Part shown: positions 54,741-63,453 of the stretch, in pieces
How the letters are laid out: every line of letters starts with the position of its first letter
How positions within the stretch are numbered: position 1 is the first letter of the stretch
Source of the DNA: Caulobacter vibrioides
GTDB lineage: Bacteria; Pseudomonadota; Alphaproteobacteria; Caulobacterales; Caulobacteraceae
Reading direction: 5' to 3'
Assembly (NCBI RefSeq): GCF_002310375.3
Contig: NZ_CP023315.3
Span: forward strand, 2,790,001 to 2,854,000
Length of the DNA: 64,000 nt
Notes under the pieces: generated by a model
Seen by the model: only the letters and a program-made list of their open reading frames with translations
What the model was told of the DNA's origin: nothing
Databases searched by the model: none
Position numbers and translations under genes: made by a program

Positions 54741-55250
54741 ATGCAGAGCCTGACCCACCTCAACACCCTCGACCGCGAAGCCTTCACCACCGCCCTGCAC
54801 TTCGCCTTCGAACTCTCCCCTTGGGTGGTCGAGCGCGCCTGGGACGCCCGGCCCTTCGCCTCCATAGAGGCGATGCACGCGGCGATGATGGCCGTCCTCG
54901 ACGCGGCGAGCACGGCCGACAAGCTGGCGCTCATCCGCGCTCACCCGGAACTGGCCGGCAAGGCCGCGATCGCCAAGCAACTGACCGCCGAGAGCAACGC
55001 CGAACAGGCCAGCGCGGGGCTCGACAAGCTGACGCCCGAAGAGTTCGCGCGGTTCCATGACCTGAACGCCGTCTACAACACGCGCTTTGGCTTTCCCTTC
55101 ATCATCTGCGTGCGCCTGAACGACAAGGCCTCGATCCTTGAGGCCATGGCCGCGCGCGCCCACAACGACGAGGCGACCGAGATCGCCCAGGCCGTCACTG
55201 AGATCGGCCTGATCTCCAAGCTTCGCCTGCTCGACGCGGTGACGACCTGA
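54741..55250 (+). CDS. uraD: OHCU decarboxylase UraD
   Basis: Converts 2-oxo-4-hydroxy-4-carboxy-5-ureidoimidazoline (OHCU) to (S)-allantoin. The 169-residue protein has the substrate-binding HPELAGK (residues about 68-74, with the catalytic His), LTPEEFARFHDLNAVYNTRFGFPFIIC and AVTEIGLISKLRL. The HIU hydrolase needed one step earlier is not in the window. The stop shares a base with puuD (TGATG). Confidence 0.94.
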   Translation: MQSLTHLNTLDREAFTTALHFAFELSPWVVERAWDARPFASIEAMHAAMMAVLDAASTADKLALIRAHPELAGKAAIAKQLTAESNAEQASAGLDKLTPEEFARFHDLNAVYNTRFGFPFIICVRLNDKASILEAMAARAHNDEATEIAQAVTEIGLISKLRLLDAVTT

Positions 55251-56437
55251 TGGACTATGATTTCGCCGGTTGGATCGGCATGGCGCTGCGCTGGCTGCAC
55301 GTGATCGCGGGCGTGGCCTGGATCGGCGCGTCGTTCTATTTCGTCTGGCTGGACAACAATCTTCGCGATCCCAATCCGCCCAAGGACGGCGTGAAGGGCG
55401 AGCTGTGGGCCGTGCACGGTGGCGGCTTCTACCACTCGCAGAAGTATCTGACCGCGCCGGCGCACATGCCCGAGCACCTGCACTGGTTCAAGTGGGAGGC
55501 CTACACCACCTGGCTGTCGGGCTTTGCTTTGCTTATCGTGCTCTACTACTGGCAGGCCGGTGTCTACCTGATCGACCCGGCCAAGCACGCCTTCAGCCAG
55601 GTGCAGGCGATCGGCGTGGGCCTGGCCTTCATCTTCGGCGGCCTTGCGACCTATGAGGCCCTGTGCCGCTCCCCCCTGGGCAAATCCGGCAAGCTGTTCG
55701 GCGTGGTCTGGTTTTCGATCCTGACGGCGGCGACCTGGGCGCTGACCCAGCTATTTTCCGATCGCGGCGCCTTCATCCATGTGGGCGCGATTATCGGCAC
55801 CTGCATGGTCGGGAACGTGTTCCTGGTCATCATCCCCAACCAGCGAAAGATCGTCGCCGACATGCTGGCCGGCCGCCCCGTCGATCCGCGCCTGGGCGCG
55901 ATGGGCAAGCAGCGGTCGGTGCACAACACCCACATGACCCTGCCGGTCATCTTCATCATGATCAGCAACCACTATCCGGCCGTCTCGGGGCATCCCAAGG
56001 CCTGGCTGCTGCTGGCCATGATCAGCGCCGGGGCGATCGCGATCCGCTACTTCTTCATCCAGCGCCACTTTGGAAAGATCCGGCACGAGTTCCTGTTCTA
56101 CGGCGCCATGCTGATCTTCGGCGCCACGGCCATCGCTTCGATGAAGCCCAAGGACAGGGTCGAGATCAGCGGCGAGGTGTCCTTCGCCACAGCGCAGGGA
56201 ATCATCCAGAAGCACTGCTCGACCTGCCACGCGGCGACGCCCACCCACGCCAGCTTCTCCGCCCCGCCCCTCGGCGCGACCTTCGACACGCCTGAGCAGA
56301 TCCGGACCTACGCACCAAAAATCAACGAGCGCGCGGTGCTCTCGACCAGCATGCCCCTTGGCAACGAGACCGGCATGACCGATGAGGAGCGCGCCCAGCT
56401 GGGCGCCTGGATCAAACAGGGAGCCAAGATCCCGTGA
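55250..56437 (+). CDS. puuD: membrane urate oxidase PuuD with C-terminal cytochrome c domain
   Basis: Oxidises urate to 5-hydroxyisourate and feeds electrons into the respiratory chain, instead of using O2 like uricase. The 395-residue protein has a membrane part of about eight helices (GWIGMALRWLHVIAGVAWIGASFYF at the start) and a C-terminal cytochrome c with haem site CSTCH at about residues 323-327 and a distal Met in TSMPLG. No signal peptide is needed. Overlaps uraD and the TetR gene. Confidence 0.93.
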   Translation: MDYDFAGWIGMALRWLHVIAGVAWIGASFYFVWLDNNLRDPNPPKDGVKGELWAVHGGGFYHSQKYLTAPAHMPEHLHWFKWEAYTTWLSGFALLIVLYYWQAGVYLIDPAKHAFSQVQAIGVGLAFIFGGLATYEALCRSPLGKSGKLFGVVWFSILTAATWALTQLFSDRGAFIHVGAIIGTCMVGNVFLVIIPNQRKIVADMLAGRPVDPRLGAMGKQRSVHNTHMTLPVIFIMISNHYPAVSGHPKAWLLLAMISAGAIAIRYFFIQRHFGKIRHEFLFYGAMLIFGATAIASMKPKDRVEISGEVSFATAQGIIQKHCSTCHAATPTHASFSAPPLGATFDTPEQIRTYAPKINERAVLSTSMPLGNETGMTDEERAQLGAWIKQGAKIP

Positions 56438-57126
56438 CCGACGCCGTCCTGGACGTGCAAGCCGACGCCGCCTTGGGGTCTGATGACGGCGCGCCGCGCA
56501 AGCGCAACGCCGAGCGCACCCGCAAGGCCATCCTCGCCGCGGCCCTCAAGGAGTTCGCCCAGGCCGGCTTCGCCGGGGCCCGGATCGAGAAGATCGTCAA
56601 GGCCGCCAAGTGCAATATCCGGATGCTCTACCACTACTTCGGGGACAAGAAGGGCCTGTACATGGCCGTCCTCGAAAGCGCCTATATGGACCTGCGGGCC
56701 CGTGAGGCCGAGCTGAAGATCGACTTTGAAAAGCCGCTGGACGGGTTCCTCGAGCTGCAGCGCTTCACCTTCGACTATTTCGAGAAGAACCCGCGCTTTG
56801 AGGGTCTGCTGCGCAACGAGAACCTGCAGCACGGCAAGTTCGCCGCCCAGTCGCGGGTGGTCACCGAGACGGCCTTCCCGCTGCGCCGCACGATCGAGGG
56901 GCTGATCGAGAGCGGCCAGCGCCAAGGGATCTTCGGGCCCGACCTCGACCCAGTGCAGATCTATGTGACGATCGCGGCCATGAGCCGCTTCCACCTGGCC
57001 AACGGCTATTCGCTGTCGGCCACGCTGAACACCGACATGAGCGCTCCCGAATGGCGCCGGGCGCGGCTGGACCACGCCCTGGCGCTGCTGGAAGGCTATC
57101 TGACGCGCGGCGCGCCCAAGCGCTAG
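56434..57126 (+). CDS. TetR-family regulator, RutR-like, of the purine catabolism operon
   Basis: A 230-residue regulator: N-terminal helix-turn-helix (RTRKAILAAALKEFAQAGFAGARIEKIVKAAKCNIRMLYHYFGDKKGLY at about 27-75) and a helical ligand domain (FEKNPRFEGLLRNENLQHG) resembling RutR, which responds to uracil or thymine in E. coli. The GTG start overlaps the puuD stop as GTGA, so it is the last gene of the operon and probably autoregulates it. Candidate sites are at 50800-50829 and 61824-61834. It is convergent with the YceI gene; their stops share CTAG. Confidence 0.88.
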   Translation: MTDAVLDVQADAALGSDDGAPRKRNAERTRKAILAAALKEFAQAGFAGARIEKIVKAAKCNIRMLYHYFGDKKGLYMAVLESAYMDLRAREAELKIDFEKPLDGFLELQRFTFDYFEKNPRFEGLLRNENLQHGKFAAQSRVVTETAFPLRRTIEGLIESGQRQGIFGPDLDPVQIYVTIAAMSRFHLANGYSLSATLNTDMSAPEWRRARLDHALALLEGYLTRGAPKR

Positions 57127-57815
57127 GTTTTGGGCTCGACCTTCAGCGGCGGACCGCTGAACTCGGCCTCGATCTCGACCTGCACCTCGTCACCGACGCC
57201 CATGGTCGTGCCGGGGGCCGGAACGCCATAGGCGATCCCGAAGTCCGAGCGCTTGAAAGCGCCCTTGGCCGAGAAGCCGATCCGCGCATTGGGATCCATC
57301 GGATGGCCGGCGTAGCCGCCGTTATAGGTGACCTCCAGGGTTACCGGCTTGGTCACGCCGTGCAGGGTCAGGTCGCCCGTGACCTTGCCGGTGTCCGGAC
57401 CCGTGGTCTCGATCTTGGTCGACTTGAAGGTGATGGCCGGATAGGCGCCGGCGTTCAGCCACTGCGGGCCGATCAGCTCCTTCTGGAAGCCGGCCGGCGG
57501 CGCCGGCAGCGTCAAGGACGTTGGATCGATCGTCGCCTCCAGCGCACTGGCGGCGGCGTTGGCCTGGTCGAAGCGCAGCTTGACGTCGAAATCGGCGAAG
57601 CTGGCCGTGTAGTTCGAAAAGCCCAGGTGGCTGACCTTGAACACCAATGAGGCGTGGGTCTTGTCGAGCGTGTAGTCGCCGGCAGGGATGTCGGCCTTCG
57701 GCGGCTTGGGCGTCGCAGCGGCCGACGCGGCGGGCGCCTCGGCCTTTCTCTCAGCGGATTGCGGCGAGCAGGCGGCGAGCGCCAGCAGCGCGGCGATAGG
57801 CAGCAGCGGTTTCAT
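57123..57815 (-). CDS. YceI-family lipoprotein
   Basis: A 230-residue lipoprotein: signal with lipobox LAAC (Cys at about 16), an Ala/Pro/Lys-rich linker, and a YceI lipocalin-like domain from DYTLDKTHASLVFKVSHLGFSNY. Members bind isoprenoid-type lipids such as polyprenols. KPVTLEVTYNGG and VGDEVQVEIEAEF are typical. It is probably unrelated to the neighbouring purine genes. The stop overlaps that of the TetR gene. The 57816-57942 gap shows no gene. Confidence 0.9.
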   Translation of the reverse strand: MKPLLPIAALLALAACSPQSAERKAEAPAASAAATPKPPKADIPAGDYTLDKTHASLVFKVSHLGFSNYTASFADFDVKLRFDQANAAASALEATIDPTSLTLPAPPAGFQKELIGPQWLNAGAYPAITFKSTKIETTGPDTGKVTGDLTLHGVTKPVTLEVTYNGGYAGHPMDPNARIGFSAKGAFKRSDFGIAYGVPAPGTTMGVGDEVQVEIEAEFSGPPLKVEPKT

Positions 57816-57942
57816 GAAGTTCCCTCAAAGAACCCTACCCCGCGCCAGACATCCCAGCGCGGCCGCCGGCCCCCACGCCGACAAGACGTCAACGTAGGGG
57901 CGATTTGGAGGTTGCAGGAAGGGGTCTTGTCAGGAGCCCTCG

Positions 57943-60402
57943 CTAGATGAAGTTCGTGGCGTCGATCGAAGAAAGACCAACCCCGGCAAGCTTGACCACG
58001 TTCTCCATGCCCGCGCTGTTGGCCGTGGTCCCGGCGACAAACAGATAGATGTCCGCGCCGACCTGGACGGCCGTGTAGTACTTCATGCTGGCTCCCGACG
58101 AGACGCCGGAGACGGCCAGGGTCTGGGCCTCGCCAAAGGTCGAGGCGCTCATCTCGCGATAGGTCGCAGGCGTGGAACCAGCCCCGAAGTCCAGGCGATC
58201 CACAGACTGGAAGTCTCTTATAACATCCACGCCGTCGCCAACGTTGTTCGTCGCAAACGAGTCACCGTTGGTGAACTTGAAGATGTCGGCCTCACGACCG
58301 CCCCACAGGGTGTCCTCGCCTTTGCCGCCGACAAGCGTATCCGCGCCGTCATAGCCTTCAAGGATGTCGTTGCCTGCACCACCGCTCAGGATGTCGTTAC
58401 CTTGGAGCCCCCAGAGGAAGTTGTCGTTGGCGTCGCCGGTAATCCTGTCGTCGCCTAGGCTGCCGTAGATGGTCTCGACTGAGTTGATCACCATCGACAC
58501 GCCCTCAGCGATCTGCTGCCGGTCCGTCTTGGAGAGGTCCACGGTCACGCCGGAGGCGAAGTCGTAGCCGCGAACCTGGAACTGCATCCGGTCCGCCCCG
58601 TCGCCGCCGATGGCGGTGAAGTGACCGGCCAAGTTGTTGACGTAGAACATGTCATCGCCCGCGCCGCCCTCGCCGCGCGAGTCGCCTAAACCGAACTCGA
58701 TGGTGTCGCGGCCATCGCCGCCCAACATCACAGTTCCGGTCGACGAAATGGTCGGATCATCAAAAGAATAGGCCATCAGGTAGTCTTCGCCGGCGCCGCC
58801 ATCCAGCGTATCCGCGCCGCCGTAGCCATAGATGCCGTCGTTACCGTCCATACCCTTCAGGACGTTTGCGCCCGAGTTCCCCGACAGGAAGTCATCATAG
58901 TTCGAACCAATGACGCCTTCGATCGAGATCAGGGTGTCGTGGCCGCGATCGCTGATCAGGTTCTGCCACTGCTGCTTCAGTTGCACCTGCATGCCGGTCG
59001 TCAGACCATCGTTCTGGTAGCTGACGTAGTCAAAGCCGGCGCCGCCGTCGATGTAGTCGTCGCCCGCGCCGCCGATGAAGATGTTGTCCTTGTCGTCACC
59101 GGTGAGCTGGTCATTACCGGCGCCAGCGATCAGATTCTCGACGTTCCGCAGATCGACATGGAGCCCCGACGCGATCTCCTGGCCGCCGGATATCCGAAGG
59201 TCGATCTTGAGGTTGGCGGCGGACATAACCTTAAGCGTGTCCACACCGGCGCCGCCATCGACCACGGTCGCCCCGGCGTAGACGACGATTCTATCGTCGC
59301 CGGCATTGCCCAGCAGCACGTCGCCGGCGCCGGTCGAACTGCCAAAGAGCGTGTCCTCGCCGTCGCCGCCTTCCAGAACGTCCTGACCGCCTTCGGCTCT
59401 CAGCACGTCATTACCGGCATCGCCGTAAAGATAGTTCTCGGCGGCGTTCCCGATGATGGTGTCGTCGCGCGTGGAACCCGTCACCAGCTCAATCGACGAC
59501 AGCGTGTCCCTGATCGAGGCGTCGCCGCGGCTTGTGGCGATGTTGCGCGACAGGTCGACGTCGACCCCCACATCGCTCATGGCGTAATCGACCGTGTCGA
59601 AGCCCTCGCCACCGTCGATGACGTTCACCCCGGCCCCGCCCGCGAAGAAGTCATCGCCCGCGCCGCCGTAGAGCTTGTCGTCGCCTGCGTCGCCCCAGAT
59701 GTAGTTGCTGCCCGCGTCGCCGGTCAGTACGTCGGCGAACTTGCTGCCCCAGATGCTCTCGACACCCGTCAGCGTGTCCTTGCCCGCGCCGATCGTGTCC
59801 TGCGCCGTGGTCTTGGTCAGGTCGACCGTCACACCGGCGCTGGCGTCTTCGTACGAGGACCAGTCGCCGCCCGCGCCGCCCTTGATCACATCGTCGCCCG
59901 CGCCGCCGACCAGCCAGTCGTCGCCGTCGCCGCCGTCCAGCGTGTCTTTCCCGGCCGAGCCCCACAGGGTGTCGTCGCCCTTGCCGCCGTTGATGAGGTC
60001 GTTCCCGTCCCAGCCCATCAAGACGTTGTCGCGCGCATCGCCGATGAGGGTGTCGTTGAAGGCCGAGCCGTAGAGGTTCTCGATGCTGGTCAGCCGGTCG
60101 GTCCCGCCGCCGCCGGTGTTCTGGGCGCCGCTGAGGCTGAGATCCACCTTCACCGCCGCGGCGGCGTCCTCATAGGCCGCCCAGTCCGCGCCGGCGCCGC
60201 CGTCCAGCGTGTCGTTGCCGAGACCGCCCAGCAGGTAGTCGTCACCGTCGCCGCCCTGCAGGACGTCATTGCCTTCGTGGCCCGCCAGCACGTCGTCGCC
60301 CGCGCCGCCCCGCAGCGTGTCGGCGCCCCCAAAGCCGTAGATGACGTCGTCTTCGGCGCCGCCGATCAACGTGTCAGCGCCCTGCGTCCCGCGCAAATCC
60401 AT
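57943..60402 (-). CDS. RTX (haemolysin-type calcium-binding repeat) protein
   Basis: An 819-residue acidic protein made almost entirely of GGxGxDxxx nonapeptide repeats, without a visible enzyme domain, signal peptide or membrane segment. Six longer modules follow the pattern (Y/V)xxxxx-V-V-DLS, DTLxxIE, GSxxxDxLxGD, for example at about residues 73-140 and 180-250. The C-terminal region (VIRDFQSVDRLDF) is like type I secretion-dependent RTX ends. It is probably a secreted calcium-dependent adhesin or surface-layer-like protein; no type I transporter is next to it. I chose the ATG at 60402 for GGGGGAG upstream. The 60403-60659 gap shows no gene. Confidence 0.85.
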   Translation of the reverse strand: MDLRGTQGADTLIGGAEDDVIYGFGGADTLRGGAGDDVLAGHEGNDVLQGGDGDDYLLGGLGNDTLDGGAGADWAAYEDAAAAVKVDLSLSGAQNTGGGGTDRLTSIENLYGSAFNDTLIGDARDNVLMGWDGNDLINGGKGDDTLWGSAGKDTLDGGDGDDWLVGGAGDDVIKGGAGGDWSSYEDASAGVTVDLTKTTAQDTIGAGKDTLTGVESIWGSKFADVLTGDAGSNYIWGDAGDDKLYGGAGDDFFAGGAGVNVIDGGEGFDTVDYAMSDVGVDVDLSRNIATSRGDASIRDTLSSIELVTGSTRDDTIIGNAAENYLYGDAGNDVLRAEGGQDVLEGGDGEDTLFGSSTGAGDVLLGNAGDDRIVVYAGATVVDGGAGVDTLKVMSAANLKIDLRISGGQEIASGLHVDLRNVENLIAGAGNDQLTGDDKDNIFIGGAGDDYIDGGAGFDYVSYQNDGLTTGMQVQLKQQWQNLISDRGHDTLISIEGVIGSNYDDFLSGNSGANVLKGMDGNDGIYGYGGADTLDGGAGEDYLMAYSFDDPTISSTGTVMLGGDGRDTIEFGLGDSRGEGGAGDDMFYVNNLAGHFTAIGGDGADRMQFQVRGYDFASGVTVDLSKTDRQQIAEGVSMVINSVETIYGSLGDDRITGDANDNFLWGLQGNDILSGGAGNDILEGYDGADTLVGGKGEDTLWGGREADIFKFTNGDSFATNNVGDGVDVIRDFQSVDRLDFGAGSTPATYREMSASTFGEAQTLAVSGVSSGASMKYYTAVQVGADIYLFVAGTTANSAGMENVVKLAGVGLSSIDATNFI

Positions 60403-60659
60403 CACCCGCTCCCCCAAAATCACACTGCAACCTCAGCGTGATCTATCGAGTGCAAGTCGCGGGCCGTATGACTTTCAGCCAAGGCGGGAATATTAAGGGT
60501 AAACGTCGAAGCGCAGCGCGTCGGAAGTTTCGCTCTGGGAGGCAAGGCCAAGCCTCATAAAGGCTTCAGCGCCATCTCGTCGCTACCCCTATCGGCGCGA
60601 CCGTCGGCCAATCCGCGATTTCAGCGCAGCAAAGCTCCACGCGCAAAGGTCGAGCGCGT

Positions 60660-61622
60660 CTAGAACAGCAGTCCCTTGGCCAGCAGCGCGTGGACGCCCT
60701 TCTCGCCATTGACGGTCTGGGTGACGCGGAAATCCACGGCCAGCGAACAGAACTGATAGGCCTGCACGCGGGTCAGGGCCGAGCGCGCGGTGATGAAGTC
60801 GATGGTCTGGCGTAGGGCCTGCTTCATGGCCAGGTCGAGATCCTCGTGAAAGCCCATCAGGATATAGTGCGTGGGCGTCTCGGCGCGCGGCCAGGCGAAG
60901 GGCGCGATGTCCGCAGCCCCATTGGCCTTCTTGTGCAGCACGAAGGTGAAGGTCCCGGTCAGGCCCATCTCCAGCGCGTTGACGCAGACCTCGCCATCTC
61001 CTTGCCGTCCATGGCCGTCACCGACCGAGAAGTTCGCGCCTGGGACCCAGACCGGCAGATAGAGGGTCGAGCCGGCGACCAGCTCCTTGTTGTCCATATT
61101 GCCGCCGTGCTCGCGCGGCTCGCGGCTGGAGAGGCGCCCGTAACGGGCCGGCGGGGCCACGCCCATGGTCCCGAAGAACGGCGCCAGGGGCAGCTCGGGG
61201 CCCCACTCGGGCTTGCAGACGCCGCGCGCAGCGTCGACGGCGATGTGGCTGACATAGCGCTCGGGGAAGTCCTCAGGCAGCGTCCCGGCCAGCGGACGCA
61301 CGGCGCAATAGCCCCAGTCGTTATTGGGCTCGATCGCCTCGATCCGCACCTCCAGAATGTCGCCTGGCTCGGCGCCGGCGATGGCGATGGGGCCGGTGAG
61401 GATGTGGGGTCCGATCCTTGGCGGATTGCTGTCGTGGATCGCCTGCAGCGCCGGCGGTATGGCGTAGGGCGACCCGACCGGCGGCATCACCTCGGGCCCG
61501 CCCGAGACGCAATCGACCGTGACGCTATCGCCCGAATTCACCGTCAGCACGGGATCGAACGCGGCGTCGAACATGCCGAAGCGAACGGTCTCAGGGGTGG
61601 AAGCCAGTCGGTGATGCGCCAT
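60660..61622 (-). CDS. acetamidase/formamidase (FmdA/AmdA) family protein
   Basis: A 320-residue amidase. It has the family DSVTVDCVSGGPE and PRIGPHILTGPIAIAGAEPGDILEVRI at the N-terminus, NMDNKELVAGSTLYLPVWVPGANFSVGDGHGRQGDGEV (with the conserved His/Asp residues) and the C-terminal ITARSALTRVQAYQFCSLAVDFRVTQ. It would release ammonia from small amides. I chose the ATG at 61622; the longer frame begins at a TTG. AAGTAAG of the shared motif abuts the start codon, and AAGGAA nearby is the ribosome site. Divergent from atzG. Confidence 0.9.
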   Translation of the reverse strand: MAHHRLASTPETVRFGMFDAAFDPVLTVNSGDSVTVDCVSGGPEVMPPVGSPYAIPPALQAIHDSNPPRIGPHILTGPIAIAGAEPGDILEVRIEAIEPNNDWGYCAVRPLAGTLPEDFPERYVSHIAVDAARGVCKPEWGPELPLAPFFGTMGVAPPARYGRLSSREPREHGGNMDNKELVAGSTLYLPVWVPGANFSVGDGHGRQGDGEVCVNALEMGLTGTFTFVLHKKANGAADIAPFAWPRAETPTHYILMGFHEDLDLAMKQALRQTIDFITARSALTRVQAYQFCSLAVDFRVTQTVNGEKGVHALLAKGLLF

Positions 61623-61640
61623 CAAGTAAGTTCCTTATTA
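61622..61640. promoter_or_regulatory. partial copy of the CCATAAGTAAG motif at the formamidase start
   Basis: TCAAGTAAGTTCCTTATTA on the plus strand keeps the AAGTAAG core of the operators at 50800-50829 and 61824-61834 and lies immediately before the formamidase start codon, over its ribosome site. Weaker than the other two copies. Confidence 0.35.
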
Positions 61641-61823
61641 CAAGCGCATCTGAGCCGATCCGTGGGCGGGGGCGAAGGGCAAGCGACGACGTCCCGCCGC
61701 TTGAGGCAGACCTGCCTTCCAGGCGAGCGATCCGCCGCGCAAATGGCGCGGGCTTGGGCGGATCGGGCTTGCGGGAAATGCGGGGCTGGCGCGTCCGGCG
61801 AACCCGGGTGTATGAAGTTTTTT

Positions 61824-61834
61824 CTTACTTATGG
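61824..61834. promoter_or_regulatory. CTTACTTATGG motif upstream of the atzG-like gene
   Basis: It is the exact reverse complement of CCATAAGTAAG at 50801-50811 and lies 9 bp before the ATG at 61844, near the Shine-Dalgarno position. Bases 61811-61823 are AT-rich. The rest of the 61623-61843 gap shows no gene. Confidence 0.5.
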
Positions 61835-61843
61835 AGTCCGCCC

Positions 61844-62062
61844 ATGGCGCTCGATGCGGAGACGACAGCCTTTCTGGCCCTCGACGATGTCGAGATGGCC
61901 GCCTGGGCGCCGCGTCGCGCCGCCGAGCGCGGCGTCGAACCGCCCGCCCCCAGCCTGCCGGGCGTCATCGACAACCTCGTCCTGCTGAAGAGCCAGACCG
62001 CCCTGTTTGTCGCCGCTCTCGGCGAGGCGGCGGGCGAGGCCCCGGAGACGTTCCAACCGTGA
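61844..62062 (+). CDS. AtzG-like protein (DUF4089)
   Basis: A 72-residue helical protein (DVEMAAWAPRRAAERGVEPP-like centre; LPGVIDNLVLLKSQTALFVAAL towards the end) of the DUF4089/AtzG type. AtzG is the small subunit needed for stability of the amidase AtzE, in a complex related to GatC-GatA. The stop overlaps the next gene's GTG (GTGA), which fits stoichiometric subunit production. Confidence 0.82.
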   Translation: MALDAETTAFLALDDVEMAAWAPRRAAERGVEPPAPSLPGVIDNLVLLKSQTALFVAALGEAAGEAPETFQP

Positions 62063-63453
62063 GCTTCTGCAGCGTCGTCGAGATCGCCGGCGAGGTCCGC
62101 GCCGGCCGCGTCACCGCACGCGCAGTGACTGAAGCCACCCTCTCGCGCATCCAGCGTCTGGACGGCGGCATCAACGCCTTCACCGCCGTCACCGCCGAGC
62201 GCGCGCTCGCCGCCGCCGAGGCGGTCGACGCCGATCTCGCGGCGAGCCGTCCCGTGGGCCCGCTAGCCGGGGTCCCCTTCGCGGTGAAGAACCTGTTCGA
62301 TCTCGAGGGCCTGCCCACCCTGGCCGGATCGAAGATCCGCCGCGACGCCGCGCCGCCGTCGCGCGACGCGACCCTCGTCCAACGCCTGACCGTCGCCGGC
62401 GCCATTCTGGTCGGCGCGCTGAACATGGACGAGTTCGCCTATGGCTTCGTCACCGAGAACGCGCACGATGGCCCGGTGCGCAATCCGCATGATCCGACGC
62501 GGATCGCCGGCGGCTCATCGGGCGGCTCGGCGGCGGCTGTCGCGGCGGGCCTCGTGCCCCTGACCCTGGGCTCGGACACCAACGGCTCGATCCGGATCCC
62601 CGCCGGCCTGTGCGGCGTGTTCGGCCTCAAGCCCACCTATGGCCGCCTGTCGCGCCAGGGCGTCTTTCCGTTCGTCGAGAGCCTGGACCATGTCGGCCCC
62701 TTCGCGCGCTCGGTCGAGGACCTGGCCCTGGCCTACGACGTCCTGCAAGGCCCCGACCCGGCCGGCGATCCGATCTGCGTCCGCGACGCCGAGCCGCTGG
62801 CCGGCCGCCTAGACGCCCTGGCCGAGCAGCCCTTGCGCGTGGGCGTACTGGGCGGCTGGTTCCAACAAGGCGCCTTTCCGGAGGTGCTGGCGGCGCTGGG
62901 CTATGTCGCCGAGGCGCTGGAGGCGCGGGGCGAGATCACCCTGCAGAGCGCCCAGGCCGCGCGCGCCGCCGCCTTCTGCCTGACCGCGTTCGAGGGCGGC
63001 GAACTGCACCACGACGATCTGGCCAAGCGCGCCATGGACTATGACCCCGCCGTCCGTGATCGCCTACTGGCCGGCGCCCTGCTGCCCCGCGGCGTCGCGG
63101 AAGCCGCTAAGCGTTTCCGCACGGTCTTTCGTGACGAGGTTCGCGAGGCCTTTCAGCGCTACGATATCCTGTTGGCGCCCGCCTCGGTGTGCCCCGCGCC
63201 GCCGATCGGCCAGGCGACGATGGAGATGGACGGGGTTCCAGTGTCGGTGCGCAAGAACCTGGGCGCCTTCACCCAGCCCATCAGCTATGCCGGCCTTCCG
63301 GTGGTGGCCGCGCCGGTGAACCGTCCCGGCCAGTTGCCGATCGGCGTGCAGATCATCGCCCCGGCCTGGCGCGAGGACCTGGCCTTCGCCGCCGCCCTGC
63401 GCTTGCAACGCGCTGGCGTGGTGGCGGCCCATCCGCCGGCGGGGGCGCTATGA
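62059..63453 (+). CDS. AtzE-family amidase (amidase-signature enzyme)
   Basis: A 464-residue amidase-signature protein with the Ser-cisSer-Lys triad: K77 (FAVKNLF), S153 (AGGSSGGSAAA) and nucleophile S177 (SDTNGSIRIPA). GSKIRRDAAP and SLDHVGPFARSVEDLALAYDVLQG are typical of AtzE, which deaminates 1-carboxybiuret in the cyanuric acid pathway of Pseudomonas. In this organism the substrate may be another ureido acid from purine catabolism. The GTG start overlaps atzG; it lacks the second domain of fused allophanate hydrolases. Confidence 0.85.
   Translation: MSFCSVVEIAGEVRAGRVTARAVTEATLSRIQRLDGGINAFTAVTAERALAAAEAVDADLAASRPVGPLAGVPFAVKNLFDLEGLPTLAGSKIRRDAAPPSRDATLVQRLTVAGAILVGALNMDEFAYGFVTENAHDGPVRNPHDPTRIAGGSSGGSAAAVAAGLVPLTLGSDTNGSIRIPAGLCGVFGLKPTYGRLSRQGVFPFVESLDHVGPFARSVEDLALAYDVLQGPDPAGDPICVRDAEPLAGRLDALAEQPLRVGVLGGWFQQGAFPEVLAALGYVAEALEARGEITLQSAQAARAAAFCLTAFEGGELHHDDLAKRAMDYDPAVRDRLLAGALLPRGVAEAAKRFRTVFRDEVREAFQRYDILLAPASVCPAPPIGQATMEMDGVPVSVRKNLGAFTQPISYAGLPVVAAPVNRPGQLPIGVQIIAPAWREDLAFAAALRLQRAGVVAAHPPAGAL

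Noticed and set aside
58939..60441. 500-codon open frame on the plus strand opposite the RTX gene
   Set aside because: Its repeated VVARAADQ-like pattern is the antisense reading of the glycine/aspartate-rich RTX repeats.
61844..63453. Reading the amidase as allophanate hydrolase AtzF
   Set aside because: Length, the SLDHVGPFARSVEDLA region, the preceding DUF4089 gene and the absence of the AtzF C-terminal domain fit AtzE better.
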